A stretch of DNA of 45,128 bases from an uncultured Pelagibacteraceae bacterium. GTDB taxonomy: Bacteria; Pseudomonadota; Alphaproteobacteria; Pelagibacterales; Pelagibacteraceae. Of this stretch, positions 27,333-35,827 are shown piece after piece (positions within the stretch are counted from its first letter, which is position 1; every line of letters starts with the position of its first letter). The DNA lies in assembly GCA_902572945.1 (NCBI GenBank), contig CACGHU010000004.1, positions 1 through 45,128 of the forward strand, read 5' to 3'. A program made the position numbers and the translations under genes. The notes under the pieces were generated by a model that was given only the letters and a program-made list of their open reading frames with translations, made no database searches and was not told the DNA's origin.

Positions 27333-28139
27333 TTAGTGAGTATTTTTTAAATCACCTCCGTAAATAAAGCTTTCAACATTTTTAGCTAAACCAGTTTCTT
27401 TATCACAGTCTACAATAACTCCTGATAAACTCGCAATACCTTCTGCTGGAAAATGTTTTTTTGATTCTTCTTTGAAAAATTTTTTAAGAGAATTTTCTTT
27501 ATTCATTCCAATTACAGAATTGTAGTCACCACACATTCCTGCATCTGTTTGATAGGCGGTTCCAAAATTAAGTATTCTTGCATCGTTTGTTGGTATATGC
27601 GTATGCGTTCCAACTAGTAATGTTGCTTTACCATCGAAAAAGTGGCCCATTGCTGCTTTTTCACTTGTTATCTCTCCGTGAAAATCAACAAACAAAAAAT
27701 CGTAATCTTTTTTTAATTTTTTTTTTGATAAAAATTCCTTCGCAATATGAAATACGTCATCGCATTTTTTCATAAAAACATTTCCCATAAGATTTAATAC
27801 CCCAATCTTAAAACCATTTTTGGAGTTATAAACTTCAAAACCATTTCCAGGGGAAGGTTTAATTAAGTTTAATGGTCTTAATAATCTGCTCTCTGTGTTA
27901 ATGAAGTCCGCTGTTTCCTTTTGGTCCCAAACATGATTACCTGTAGTAATCACATCAACTCCAGAATTAAAGAGACTTTCCGAAATATTTTTTGTAATTC
28001 CTACGCCTTCATTAGCTGCATTCTCACCATTTGCGATGACAAATGATATTTCTTTTTTTATAATTTGTTTTTTTAAGTTTTGAGCTATAGCAAGTCTACC
28101 TGCATTGCCAACTATATCACCCAAAAATAATACTCTCAT
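27333..28139 (-). CDS. YmdB-family metallophosphoesterase
   Basis: A 268-aa protein of the TIGR00282/YmdB family. Metal-ligand motifs are complete: MRVLFLGDIVGNAGR (Asp8), ANGENAANEGVGI near 36-48, TTGNHVWDQ near 65-73, DFHGEITSEK near 152-161 and GTHTHIPTND near 177-186. Bacillus YmdB hydrolyses 2',3'-cyclic nucleotides and affects RNA turnover and development; the role in alphaproteobacteria is not established, so no gene symbol is given. It overlaps fau by four bases (ATGA). The fau-ymdB-yebC order is also seen in other alphaproteobacteria. Confidence 0.9.
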   Translation of the reverse strand: MRVLFLGDIVGNAGRLAIAQNLKKQIIKKEISFVIANGENAANEGVGITKNISESLFNSGVDVITTGNHVWDQKETADFINTESRLLRPLNLIKPSPGNGFEVYNSKNGFKIGVLNLMGNVFMKKCDDVFHIAKEFLSKKKLKKDYDFLFVDFHGEITSEKAAMGHFFDGKATLLVGTHTHIPTNDARILNFGTAYQTDAGMCGDYNSVIGMNKENSLKKFFKEESKKHFPAEGIASLSGVIVDCDKETGLAKNVESFIYGGDLKNTH

Positions 28140-28678
28140 TTATAAAGCTTTTTCTCTGTTAATATATAATCCATTTTTTTGTCAAAACTGTTTAAAGGAA
28201 CCTTTTTTACCTTTTGACACGCAATTGCCAGACCAATTTTAATAATATTTTTTTTTTCATATTTCTTTAAAAATCTATCATAATAGCCACCTCCATATCC
28301 TAATCGATTTAATCTTTTATCAAATGCAACCATTGGAACAAACAATATGCTCGGTATTACTTTTGTTTTCGATTTAGGCTCTGGTATACCATATTTATTA
28401 ACATGCAAAGGATCTTTTAAATTCCAAAAATAAAAATTCATTTCAAATTTTGAACCAATAACAGGTAAACTTATTTTAAAACCCTTTTGCCTCAAAATTT
28501 TCATTATTTGAAATGTATCTGCTTCAAAATTTACAGGAAAATAACTACCAACTATTTTATTTTTTAATTTTTTCTTTTTTAATATTTCTTTTAAAAATCT
28601 TGTTTTTACTTGTAAATTGTTTTTATTTTTAATCTCTCTTATTTTGATTATTTTTTTTCTGATATGATTTTTTAACAC
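28136..28678 (-). CDS. 5-formyltetrahydrofolate cyclo-ligase
   Basis: ATP-dependent conversion of 5-formyl- to 5,10-methenyltetrahydrofolate, returning folate to the one-carbon pool. The 180-aa protein has an N-terminal basic helix (MLKNHIRKKIIKIREIKNK), YFPVNFEADTFQIM near 46-59, VPMVAFDKRLNRLGYGGGYYDRFL near 113-136, the strongest family block, and the C-terminal DYILTEK. Length is typical of the FAU/MTHFS family (E. coli YgfA). It is three bases after zapA. In many proteobacteria 6S RNA lies between zapA and this gene; here there is no space for it. Confidence 0.93.
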   Translation of the reverse strand: MLKNHIRKKIIKIREIKNKNNLQVKTRFLKEILKKKKLKNKIVGSYFPVNFEADTFQIMKILRQKGFKISLPVIGSKFEMNFYFWNLKDPLHVNKYGIPEPKSKTKVIPSILFVPMVAFDKRLNRLGYGGGYYDRFLKKYEKKNIIKIGLAIACQKVKKVPLNSFDKKMDYILTEKKLYK

Positions 28679-28681
28679 AGA

Positions 28682-29128
28682 TTATTGCACTGAGTTATCT
28701 TGATTTACTTTTTCAATAAATTTATCAATTTCAGATGTTGTGTCATCTAAAATTTTTTCATAATCTAATTTAGTTTTATCTATTTCAGATTTAAGTTCTT
28801 GATGTGTGTTTAAAAGATTATTTATTTCTTTCTCTTTATCATCTTTGTAAGCATATATAAGTTTCTTTATTTCTAAAAATTTTTCCTTAAGGTTTTTTAA
28901 TTCATTTTTCTTTTCATCTATCTTTTTTTTCGTTTCAAAATACTCATCCATAATCTTAATTGAGGTTATCAAGAGAAGCTTGTTCTCACCAATATTTCCA
29001 AGATCATTTTTTAAACTTTCAAACTTTTTATTTAAATGAATAGAAAGTTCTTCTAGGTGATCTTCCTGACCATCTTCACAAGATAACAAAAATTCTTTAC
29101 CATTAAATTTTATATTTACGTTTGCCAT
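28682..29128 (-). CDS. zapA: Cell division protein ZapA
   Basis: FtsZ-associated protein that bundles FtsZ filaments at mid-cell. The N-terminal 90 residues follow the family: MANVNIKFNGKEFLLSCEDGQEDHL, then LSIHLNKKFESLKND, KLLLITSIKIMDEYFETKKKI. The remaining part to residue 148 is a long charged coiled coil, making the protein longer than E. coli ZapA (109 aa) . It overlaps the upstream coiled-coil gene by 13 bases, the same pairing as zauP-zapA in Caulobacter, and is followed after three bases by the folate cyclo-ligase gene, the widely kept zapA-fau order. Confidence 0.9.
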   Translation of the reverse strand: MANVNIKFNGKEFLLSCEDGQEDHLEELSIHLNKKFESLKNDLGNIGENKLLLITSIKIMDEYFETKKKIDEKKNELKNLKEKFLEIKKLIYAYKDDKEKEINNLLNTHQELKSEIDKTKLDYEKILDDTTSEIDKFIEKVNQDNSVQ

Positions 29129-29430
29129 TTATCTATTTCTTCCATTAAAATATCTGTTTCTTGATTTAATTCATCAATTTTTTCATTAAACATCATTTCC
29201 TTATTCTTTTGATCTAAATCTTGCTTTTTAAGTCGATCTTTCAATTTCTGATAGTTTTCCATTAATGATTTATACTTTGTTTCAAGTTGGTGCTTTTCAA
29301 TTTCTAATTGATTTTTTTGGTCTTTCAAATACTCGGCTTGTTTATTTTGGGAAGAATTTATTAAATTTAAATCCTTTAACTTATTAAGTGATGTGTTTAA
29401 TTTTTTTTCTTTTTCACTGAAAGTTTTCAT
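29116..29430 (-). CDS. Small coiled-coil protein, ZauP-like
   Basis: A 104-aa protein that is nearly all predicted coiled coil, from about residue 5 to 100, rich in Lys, Glu, Gln and Leu with heptad-like spacing (QLEIEKHQLETKYKSLMENY). There is no catalytic motif, signal or membrane segment. In Caulobacter, ZauP (ZapA-upstream protein) is a coiled-coil partner of ZapA encoded directly before it; the size, composition and 13-base overlap with zapA here make this the best reading. Coiled coils diverge freely, so the call rests mainly on position. It heads the long minus-strand run and is divergent from tkt across 54 bases. Confidence 0.7.
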   Translation of the reverse strand: MKTFSEKEKKLNTSLNKLKDLNLINSSQNKQAEYLKDQKNQLEIEKHQLETKYKSLMENYQKLKDRLKKQDLDQKNKEMMFNEKIDELNQETDILMEEIDKWQT

Positions 29431-29484
29431 ATATATATAAACATAATATTAAATTGAGTCTTCTTAGTCTAGATAGGATAGTAA

Positions 29485-31446
29485 TTGAGCAAACTAAATA
29501 AAGATTTGTCTAACGCTATAAGATTTTTATCTATAGATGCCGTAGAAAAAGCAAATTCTGGACACCCTGGCATGCCAATGGGTATGGCAGATGTTGCAAC
29601 GGTACTTTTTAAAAACTTTCTTAATTTTAATCCAAGAAATCCAAATTGGATAAACAGAGACAGATTCGTTCTTTCCGCCGGACATGGCTCAATGTTGCTT
29701 TACTCACTTTTGTACCTAACTGGATATTCAAGTATAAATCTAAAAGATATTAAAAATTTTAGACAGCTAGACTCTATTTGTGCTGGACATCCAGAATTTC
29801 ATCCTGGCACTGGAATTGAAACAACTACAGGTCCTTTGGGTCAAGGGATTGCCAATGCAGTTGGATTTGCTATTGGGGAAGAAATATTAAGGGAAAAATT
29901 TGGAAGTAAAATATTTAATCATAAAACTTACGTATTGGCTGGTGATGGGTGCCTTATGGAAGGAATTAGTCATGAAGCATTAAGTCTTGCTGGCCATTTG
30001 CGACTAAAAAACTTGATCATGTTATTTGATAATAACTCGATATCCATTGATGGACCAACAAGCTTAACTGTTTCTGATAATTATAAAAAAAGATTTAATT
30101 CATATGGATGGAGTTATATTGAAATTGATGGTCATAATGAAAAAAAAATATTTAATGCACTAAAAAAAGCTCAAAAAGCAAAAAAGCCAACTGTAATATC
30201 TTGCAAAACAAAAATTGGATTTGGTTCGCCTAATAAATCAGGAAGTGAAAAAGCACATGGAAGCCCACTTGGTGAAAATGAAGTTAAGTTGGTAAGAAAA
30301 AAATTGAAATGGACACATGAGCCTTTTGTGATACCTAAAAATATCATTGAAGAATGGAGGAGAATTGGCAAAAGAGGTCAAATAAAAGAGGATAAATGGA
30401 AAAAGTTTTATAATAAGAAAAAAAAAGAAATTAATAAAATTTTTTCAATGAATTTTTCTAAAATTTTTAAAAAAGAAAAACAAAACGCAATTAAAAATTT
30501 AGAAACATTGGCAACCAGAAAATCTTCGGAAAAAATTCTTACAGCATTACATGAGAGAAAAAATATGATAATTGGCGGGTCTGCTGATCTTGCGGGATCA
30601 AATAATACTAAAACTAAAAATCATAAACCAATTAATAGAAATAACTTTAATGGAAATTATATTCATTATGGAGTAAGAGAGCATGCCATGTGTGGTATTA
30701 TGAATGGTTTGTCCTTACACAGTAAGTTTATTCCTTATGGAGGAACCTTTTTAATCTTTAGCGACTATTGTAAACCAGCTATAAGACTTTCATCGCTCAT
30801 GAAGCTGAATGTAGTTTATGTAATGACTCATGACTCTATTGGACTTGGGGAGGATGGTCCTACACACCAACCAATAGAGCAATTAACTGGGTTAAGATCA
30901 ATACCAAATCTAAATGTTTTTAGACCTGCAGACACAACCGAAACCATTGAGTGTTGGGAATTAGCTCTAAAGAGTTTAGATACTCCTAGCGTTTTAGCTT
31001 TAAGTAGACAAAATTTATCTCCAGTTCGAAAATCGTACGATATTGAGAATAAATCTTCACTTGGAGCTTATGAAGTTTACAGATCTAACGAAAAGATTGA
31101 TTTAACTATATTTGCAAGTGGTTCAGAAGTTAATTTAGCATTAGAAGTAAGTCATAAATTAGCCACACAAAACACCTATTCCAAAGTTATATCAGTGCCG
31201 TGCCAAGAAATATTTTTTAAACAAAAAAATATTTATAAAAATAAAATTTTGAAAGAGACCAATATCAATATATCTATTGAGGCAGGTAGATCAGATACTT
31301 GGTCCAAATTTATTGGAGAAAATGGAATGGCTTTTGGAATAGAAGATTTCGGAAAAAGTGCTCCTTACAAAGATATTTTTAAGGATTTTAAATTAACTGC
31401 TAGTGAAATAGTGAATAAAACAAAAAATATTATTAATAAAAATTAA
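29485..31446 (+). CDS. tkt: Transketolase
   Basis: ThDP enzyme that moves two-carbon units between sugar phosphates in the non-oxidative pentose phosphate pathway. The 653-aa protein shows AVEKANSGHPGMPMGMADVA near 17-36, GPLGQGIANAVGFAIG near 116-131, the ThDP motif GDGCLMEGISHEAL...DNNSISIDG near 155-191, and DSIGLGEDGPTHQPIEQL near 450-467. The start is TTG at 29485; an AGGA lies six bases before it, and the first ATG downstream is inside the conserved core, so TTG is the likely start. It leads tkt-gap-pgk-fba, collinear genes of sugar-phosphate metabolism, with only five bases before gap. Confidence 0.97.
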   Translation: MSKLNKDLSNAIRFLSIDAVEKANSGHPGMPMGMADVATVLFKNFLNFNPRNPNWINRDRFVLSAGHGSMLLYSLLYLTGYSSINLKDIKNFRQLDSICAGHPEFHPGTGIETTTGPLGQGIANAVGFAIGEEILREKFGSKIFNHKTYVLAGDGCLMEGISHEALSLAGHLRLKNLIMLFDNNSISIDGPTSLTVSDNYKKRFNSYGWSYIEIDGHNEKKIFNALKKAQKAKKPTVISCKTKIGFGSPNKSGSEKAHGSPLGENEVKLVRKKLKWTHEPFVIPKNIIEEWRRIGKRGQIKEDKWKKFYNKKKKEINKIFSMNFSKIFKKEKQNAIKNLETLATRKSSEKILTALHERKNMIIGGSADLAGSNNTKTKNHKPINRNNFNGNYIHYGVREHAMCGIMNGLSLHSKFIPYGGTFLIFSDYCKPAIRLSSLMKLNVVYVMTHDSIGLGEDGPTHQPIEQLTGLRSIPNLNVFRPADTTETIECWELALKSLDTPSVLALSRQNLSPVRKSYDIENKSSLGAYEVYRSNEKIDLTIFASGSEVNLALEVSHKLATQNTYSKVISVPCQEIFFKQKNIYKNKILKETNINISIEAGRSDTWSKFIGENGMAFGIEDFGKSAPYKDIFKDFKLTASEIVNKTKNIINKN

Positions 31447-31451
31447 ATTTT

Positions 31452-32462
31452 ATGACTATTAAAGTTGGTATCAATGGACTTGGAAGAATTGGCAGAATGA
31501 TCATTCGAACTATATTTGAAAATAACTTTAATGATATCCAAATAAAACACATAAATAACAGGTCAAATACTCAGGTAAGTTCAAATTTACTTAAATACGA
31601 TTCTGTTCACGGAAAATTTAATCAAAATATTCAATTTAGTGAAAAATTTATAAAATTAGGTGAACAGAAAATATCTTTTTCTCAAGAAACAAATATTGAG
31701 GATATTAATTGGTCAAAACACGATGTTGATTATGTTCTAGAATGTACAGGTAAGTTTAATTCTAAAGATAAACTTAGCGCTCACTTAAAAAATGGAGCAA
31801 AAAAAGTAATTGTTTCAGCCCCGTGTAAAAATGCAGATAAAACTATTGTTTTTGGAGTTAATGAAAAATCGATTACTAAAAAAGACAGAATAATATCTGC
31901 TGCATCATGCACAACTAATTGTTTAGCTCCAGTATTGAATGTTTTAAACAGCAATTTCAAAGTTGAAAAAGGATTCATGACTACAATTCATGCATTCACA
32001 ACAGATCAAAGAATATTAGATAATTCGCACAAGGATCCTAGAAGAGCAAGGTCAGCTTCTCAATCTATAGTTCCGACCTCAACTGGAGCATCAAAAGCAA
32101 TTGGAGAAATCATTCCATCACTTAAAGGGAAACTAGAGGGTGTTGCCATGCGGGTCCCCACCCCTAATGTATCATTAATTGAATTAGTATTTTGCACAAA
32201 AAAAAATATAACTACTGATTTAATAAATAATAGTTTTGAAAAAGCTTCAAAAAGTAATTTAAAAGGTGTGCTAAGTATCACTAAAGAAAAATTAGTATCA
32301 GTTGATTTTAACCATAATTCAAATTCAGCAATCATTGATGCATCTCTAACGAATACGATAGGAAAAAATATGGGTAAGATTTCAGCCTGGTATGATAATG
32401 AATGGGGATTTTCAAATAGGATGTGCAATATTGTGCAATATTTACTTAAAATCTCTAAATGA
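31452..32462 (+). CDS. gap: Glyceraldehyde-3-phosphate dehydrogenase, type I
   Basis: Interconverts glyceraldehyde 3-phosphate and 1,3-bisphosphoglycerate. The 336-aa protein has the dinucleotide fold VGINGLGRIGR at 5-15, the catalytic ASCTTNCLAP with Cys153, TTIHAFTTDQ with the catalytic His, and WYDNEWGFSNR at the C-terminus. An unusual point is the cofactor loop: NAD enzymes have Asp after 'IN' (INDL in E. coli), while here it is IN-Asn36-Arg37, which would fit use of NADP(H). This is inference. The gene sits between tkt and pgk, overlapping pgk by four bases (ATGA). Confidence 0.97.
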   Translation: MTIKVGINGLGRIGRMIIRTIFENNFNDIQIKHINNRSNTQVSSNLLKYDSVHGKFNQNIQFSEKFIKLGEQKISFSQETNIEDINWSKHDVDYVLECTGKFNSKDKLSAHLKNGAKKVIVSAPCKNADKTIVFGVNEKSITKKDRIISAASCTTNCLAPVLNVLNSNFKVEKGFMTTIHAFTTDQRILDNSHKDPRRARSASQSIVPTSTGASKAIGEIIPSLKGKLEGVAMRVPTPNVSLIELVFCTKKNITTDLINNSFEKASKSNLKGVLSITKEKLVSVDFNHNSNSAIIDASLTNTIGKNMGKISAWYDNEWGFSNRMCNIVQYLLKISK

Positions 32463-33640
32463 AAACGGTTGAAAGTATAGCTAAAAGTCTTAATGGCAAA
32501 AAAATAATATTAAGATTAGATTTAAATGTCCCTCTAAATAAACAAAAAATTACTGATACAAATAGGATAGATAAAGTAATTCCAACTTTGCAATTTTTAA
32601 TAAATAATAAAGCTAAAATTTTAATTCTTTCACACATTGGAAGACCCAAGGGTAAAGTAATAAAAGAACTTTCGATGAAGCCTATTTGTGAATACCTTGA
32701 AAATAAATTGAATCAGAGCATCTATTTAGTGAAAACAGACATTAATAATTTCAGAGAAAAAGATTTATTTGACAACAAAAAAGCGAGTATTTTGATGCTT
32801 GAAAACTTAAGATTTTATAGTGAGGAGGAAAAAAATAATGAAGAATTTGCTAAAATTTTAGCTAGTTTTGGAGATTTATATGTTAACGATGCATTTTCTT
32901 GCTCCCACAGAAGACACGCATCTATTTTTAGCATTACTAAATATTTACCATCTTATGCTGGAATTCAATTAATGGCCGAAATTACAGCATTAAGGAAGAT
33001 AACAAAAGATATTACAAGACCAATAACATGTATAATCGGAGGTTCTAAAATATCTACAAAGATAAATGTAATAAAAAACCTCATATATAGATTTGATAAT
33101 TTAATATTCGTAGGAGGGATGGCAAATAATATTTTAAAAAATAAAAATTTTCAGATTGGGAAATCGATTTTTGAGCAAAATTGTGATCACATCGTTGAAG
33201 ATATATTTGAGTTATCAAAAAAAGAAAATTGTAGAATAATTTATCCAATTGATGTTTCGGTTAGTAAAAAAATTGATGGAAAAGGAAATGTAAAAAAAAT
33301 AAGTGAAGTTCAAGAAGATGACTTAATTCTTGATATTGGGCCAGATACAGTAAATATGCTTTGTAAAACTATAGAAGAGAGCAGAACAGTTCTTTGGAAT
33401 GGTCCAGCTGGTTATTTTGAAAATGAAAATTTTAAAAAAGGAAGTTTAGAGATTGCAAGAAAAATTGTTGAAAAAAATAAAAAAAATGAAATTTATTCTG
33501 TTGCTGGAGGTGGTGATACTGTGGCGGCACTAAATAGTTTTGATTTAACAAAACATTTTAGTTTCGTTTCAACTGCGGGTGGAGCATTTTTAGAATTTCT
33601 TGAAGGTAAAGAATTACCTGGTATAAATGCATTAGAGTAA
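32459..33640 (+). CDS. pgk: Phosphoglycerate kinase
   Basis: Reversible phosphate transfer between 1,3-bisphosphoglycerate and ADP. The 393-aa protein has the substrate loop ILRLDLNVPLNK near 16-27, SHIGRPKGK near 60-68, ENLRFYSEEE near 115-124, FVNDAFSCSHRRHAS (here YVNDAFSCSHRRHAS) near 138-152, and the C-terminal nucleotide motif AGGGDTVAAL and STAGGAFLEFLEG. All typical blocks are present. It begins four bases inside gap and is followed after three bases by fba, so the three enzymes that run between triose and hexose phosphates are translated as one unit. Confidence 0.97.
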   Translation: MKTVESIAKSLNGKKIILRLDLNVPLNKQKITDTNRIDKVIPTLQFLINNKAKILILSHIGRPKGKVIKELSMKPICEYLENKLNQSIYLVKTDINNFREKDLFDNKKASILMLENLRFYSEEEKNNEEFAKILASFGDLYVNDAFSCSHRRHASIFSITKYLPSYAGIQLMAEITALRKITKDITRPITCIIGGSKISTKINVIKNLIYRFDNLIFVGGMANNILKNKNFQIGKSIFEQNCDHIVEDIFELSKKENCRIIYPIDVSVSKKIDGKGNVKKISEVQEDDLILDIGPDTVNMLCKTIEESRTVLWNGPAGYFENENFKKGSLEIARKIVEKNKKNEIYSVAGGGDTVAALNSFDLTKHFSFVSTAGGAFLEFLEGKELPGINALE

Positions 33641-33643
33641 AAA

Positions 33644-34657
33644 ATGTCAGAACTATACTCAATTACAGAAAATATAATTTCTCAAGGAAAAGGTATTCTA
33701 GCTGCTGATGAGAGCACAGGCACAATGACTAAAAGACTAGATGCTGTAAATGTACCATCTACACCAGAGAATAGACTATTATTTAGGGAAACACTTTTAT
33801 CATCTCAAAGTATGAAAGATTGTATAGGAGGAGTAATTTTATATGACGAAACAATAAAACAGATTGCGACAAATAAAAAAACGATTCCTGAACTTATTTC
33901 AAGCTCTGGTGCAGTGACTGGGATAAAAGTAGATACTGGAGCAAAGGTATTGGCTAATTCAAAAGACGAAAAGATAACAGAGGGGCTAGATGGTTTGAGG
34001 GAAAGATTAAAAATATATTATGAGCTTGGAGCTAGATTTACAAAATGGCGAGGTGTTTATAATATTTCAGATAAATTCCCTAGTAAACTTGCAATTCATG
34101 TTAACGCTCATGCTCTTGCTCGTTATGCTGCTTTAGTTCAAGAAAGTGGCATGGTGCCAATTATTGAACCAGAAGTATTAATGGACGGAGATCACAATTC
34201 AGAAGACTGTTTGAGAAAGACTTCAGAAGTTTTAAAAAGATGCTACGAAGAGCTAATTGTGAATAAAGTAGATCTTAAAGGAACAATACTTAAACCTAAT
34301 ATGATTTTACCTGGAGTTGATAGCAAAGAAAAAATTGAAACTAAAAAAATTGCTGAGTTGACATTAGAATGTTTGAAAGAATCTGTGCCATCAGAAGTTC
34401 CTGGTGTAGCATTTCTCTCTGGAGGTCAAACTGAAAAAGAGGCGGCAAAAAACTTAAATGAAATTAATAAATTAAATAAAACTAATTTCATCCTGACGTA
34501 TTCTTATGGAAGAGCTTTACAACAAAGCGCTTTAAAATTTTGGTCTAAAGATATTAAGGATATTTCTGGTACGCAGAATAAATTTAATCATAGAGCAAAA
34601 ATGTGCTCTTTAGCTGCTCAAGGAAAATGGACAGAAGAAATTGAGAATAAACATTAA
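33644..34657 (+). CDS. Fructose-bisphosphate aldolase, class I
   Basis: Schiff-base aldolase linking dihydroxyacetone phosphate and glyceraldehyde 3-phosphate with fructose 1,6-bisphosphate. The 337-aa protein is of the eukaryote-like class I type: GKGILAADESTGTMTKRL near 15-32, RFTKWRGVYNI near 132-142, HALARYAALVQESGMVPIIEPEVL near 151-174, and the lysine-bearing GTILKPNMILPG near 211-222, whose Lys would form the Schiff base; LSGGQTEKEAAKNL follows. It is not the zinc class II enzyme (FbaA). Class I aldolase with gap and pgk fits a cell using this section mainly for gluconeogenesis, but direction is inference. The end overlaps thiE by 17 bases. Confidence 0.95.
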   Translation: MSELYSITENIISQGKGILAADESTGTMTKRLDAVNVPSTPENRLLFRETLLSSQSMKDCIGGVILYDETIKQIATNKKTIPELISSSGAVTGIKVDTGAKVLANSKDEKITEGLDGLRERLKIYYELGARFTKWRGVYNISDKFPSKLAIHVNAHALARYAALVQESGMVPIIEPEVLMDGDHNSEDCLRKTSEVLKRCYEELIVNKVDLKGTILKPNMILPGVDSKEKIETKKIAELTLECLKESVPSEVPGVAFLSGGQTEKEAAKNLNEINKLNKTNFILTYSYGRALQQSALKFWSKDIKDISGTQNKFNHRAKMCSLAAQGKWTEEIENKH

Positions 34658-35267
34658 TACAAGAAGATTTATTTATTTAATTTCCCCAAATAAAATTCAT
34701 AATAAAGACTTATTTTATCATGAACTTGAAAAAGTTCTAAAATCAAGGAAAATTTATTTTTTTCAATTGAGATTAAAAAATTACAAAGAAAAACAAATTA
34801 TAAAAATAGGTAAAAAAGTTAGATTTATTTGTAAAAAATATAAAACTAAACTTATTATTAATGATAGTCCTTTGATTGCGAAAAAACTAAATGCAGATGG
34901 ATATCATCTCGGTCAAAAAGATATGAGATTAATTAAATCTAAAAAGATAATCAGAAACAAAATATTTGGTATAACATGCCATAATTCAAAAAAATTGGTT
35001 AAAAAAGCAATAAATTTTAAACCAACTTATATAGCAATTGGAGCATTCTTTAAAAGTAGTACAAAGAAAGTTAAATATAAAGCTAATATAAATCTGCTAA
35101 AATACGTAAAAGAATTGACAAAAATACCTGTAGTCACAATTGGTGGGATCAATGATAAAAATTATAAAAATCTATTATTGAATAATGCAAACTTTTTAGC
35201 TATTTCAGGCTACATCTGGAATAATAAAAAATATAAACCAAAAGAGGCAATAGAAAAATTAATATGA
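34641..35267 (+). CDS. thiE: Thiamine-phosphate synthase-like protein
   Basis: Joins HMP diphosphate with the thiazole phosphate to form thiamine phosphate. The 208-aa TIM-barrel protein has FFQLRLKN near 39-46, LIINDSPLIAKKLNADGYHLGQKDM near 71-95 (the Asp and HLGQ-D residues of the metal and substrate site), IFGITCHNSKKL near 107-118, YIAIGAFFKSSTKK near 129-142 and PVVTIGGINDKN near 159-170. It is more Lys-rich and diverged than E. coli ThiE, so a TenI-like role cannot be wholly excluded, but the HLGQxD motif favours ThiE. The start is a TTG within the end of fba (17-base overlap) and is uncertain. The last four bases overlap efp. Confidence 0.85.
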   Translation: MRININTRRFIYLISPNKIHNKDLFYHELEKVLKSRKIYFFQLRLKNYKEKQIIKIGKKVRFICKKYKTKLIINDSPLIAKKLNADGYHLGQKDMRLIKSKKIIRNKIFGITCHNSKKLVKKAINFKPTYIAIGAFFKSSTKKVKYKANINLLKYVKELTKIPVVTIGGINDKNYKNLLLNNANFLAISGYIWNNKKYKPKEAIEKLI

Positions 35268-35824
35268 AAATATCAGCCAATGAAATTAGGGTCGGAATGT
35301 TACTTGAGTATAAAAATGATTTATGGGAAGTGCTAAAAACTCAGCATGTAAAGCCTGGTAAAGGTGGGGCTTTTGCACAAGTTGAAATGAAGAGTTTAAA
35401 TAAAAATACAAAATTGAATGAGAGATTTAGATCTAGTGAATATTTGGAAAAAGCATCTGTAGATGAGGTAAAATTAAATTATTCATATAATGATGAAAAC
35501 AAATATTACTTTATAGATACTAAAACATTTGAGCAAATAGAAATTCAAAAAGATATTGTTGGTGAAAAAGGAAAAATGCTTACTGAGAATTTAGAAGTAA
35601 TGGTAAGTATCTATGATGATAAACCAATTTCAGTAGAACTACCTAACCAAATTACATGTAAAGTTGAGACAACAGATGTAGCCCTAAAAGGACAAACTGT
35701 ATCATCATCATATAAACCTGCAATATTAAGTAATGGTATCAAAATTCAGGTGCCTCCTTTTATTGAAACTGGAGATGAAATTATAATTGATACAAGAAAT
35801 ATTGAGTACGTAAAAAAAGTATAG
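35264..35824 (+). CDS. efp: Translation elongation factor P
   Basis: Binds stalled ribosomes and speeds peptide bonds at polyproline stretches. The 186-aa protein has three beta-barrel domains; domain I starts MKISANEIRVGMLLEYKNDLWEV and its loop tip reads HVKPGKGGAF, with Lys33 at the position that is beta-lysylated by EpmA in many proteobacteria. The C-terminal domain has the signature VDVALKGQTVSSSYKPAILSNG (here TTDVALKGQTVSSSYKPAIL) and ends with GDEIIIDTRNIEYVKK. Length is typical. It starts four bases inside thiE and is followed after three bases by suhB. No modification enzyme is seen in the window. Confidence 0.97.
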   Translation: MKISANEIRVGMLLEYKNDLWEVLKTQHVKPGKGGAFAQVEMKSLNKNTKLNERFRSSEYLEKASVDEVKLNYSYNDENKYYFIDTKTFEQIEIQKDIVGEKGKMLTENLEVMVSIYDDKPISVELPNQITCKVETTDVALKGQTVSSSYKPAILSNGIKIQVPPFIETGDEIIIDTRNIEYVKKV

Positions 35825-35827
35825 ATT

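Noticed and set aside
32060-32428. 122-aa minus-strand ORF opposite gap
   Set aside because: Antisense to the conserved C-terminal half of GAPDH.
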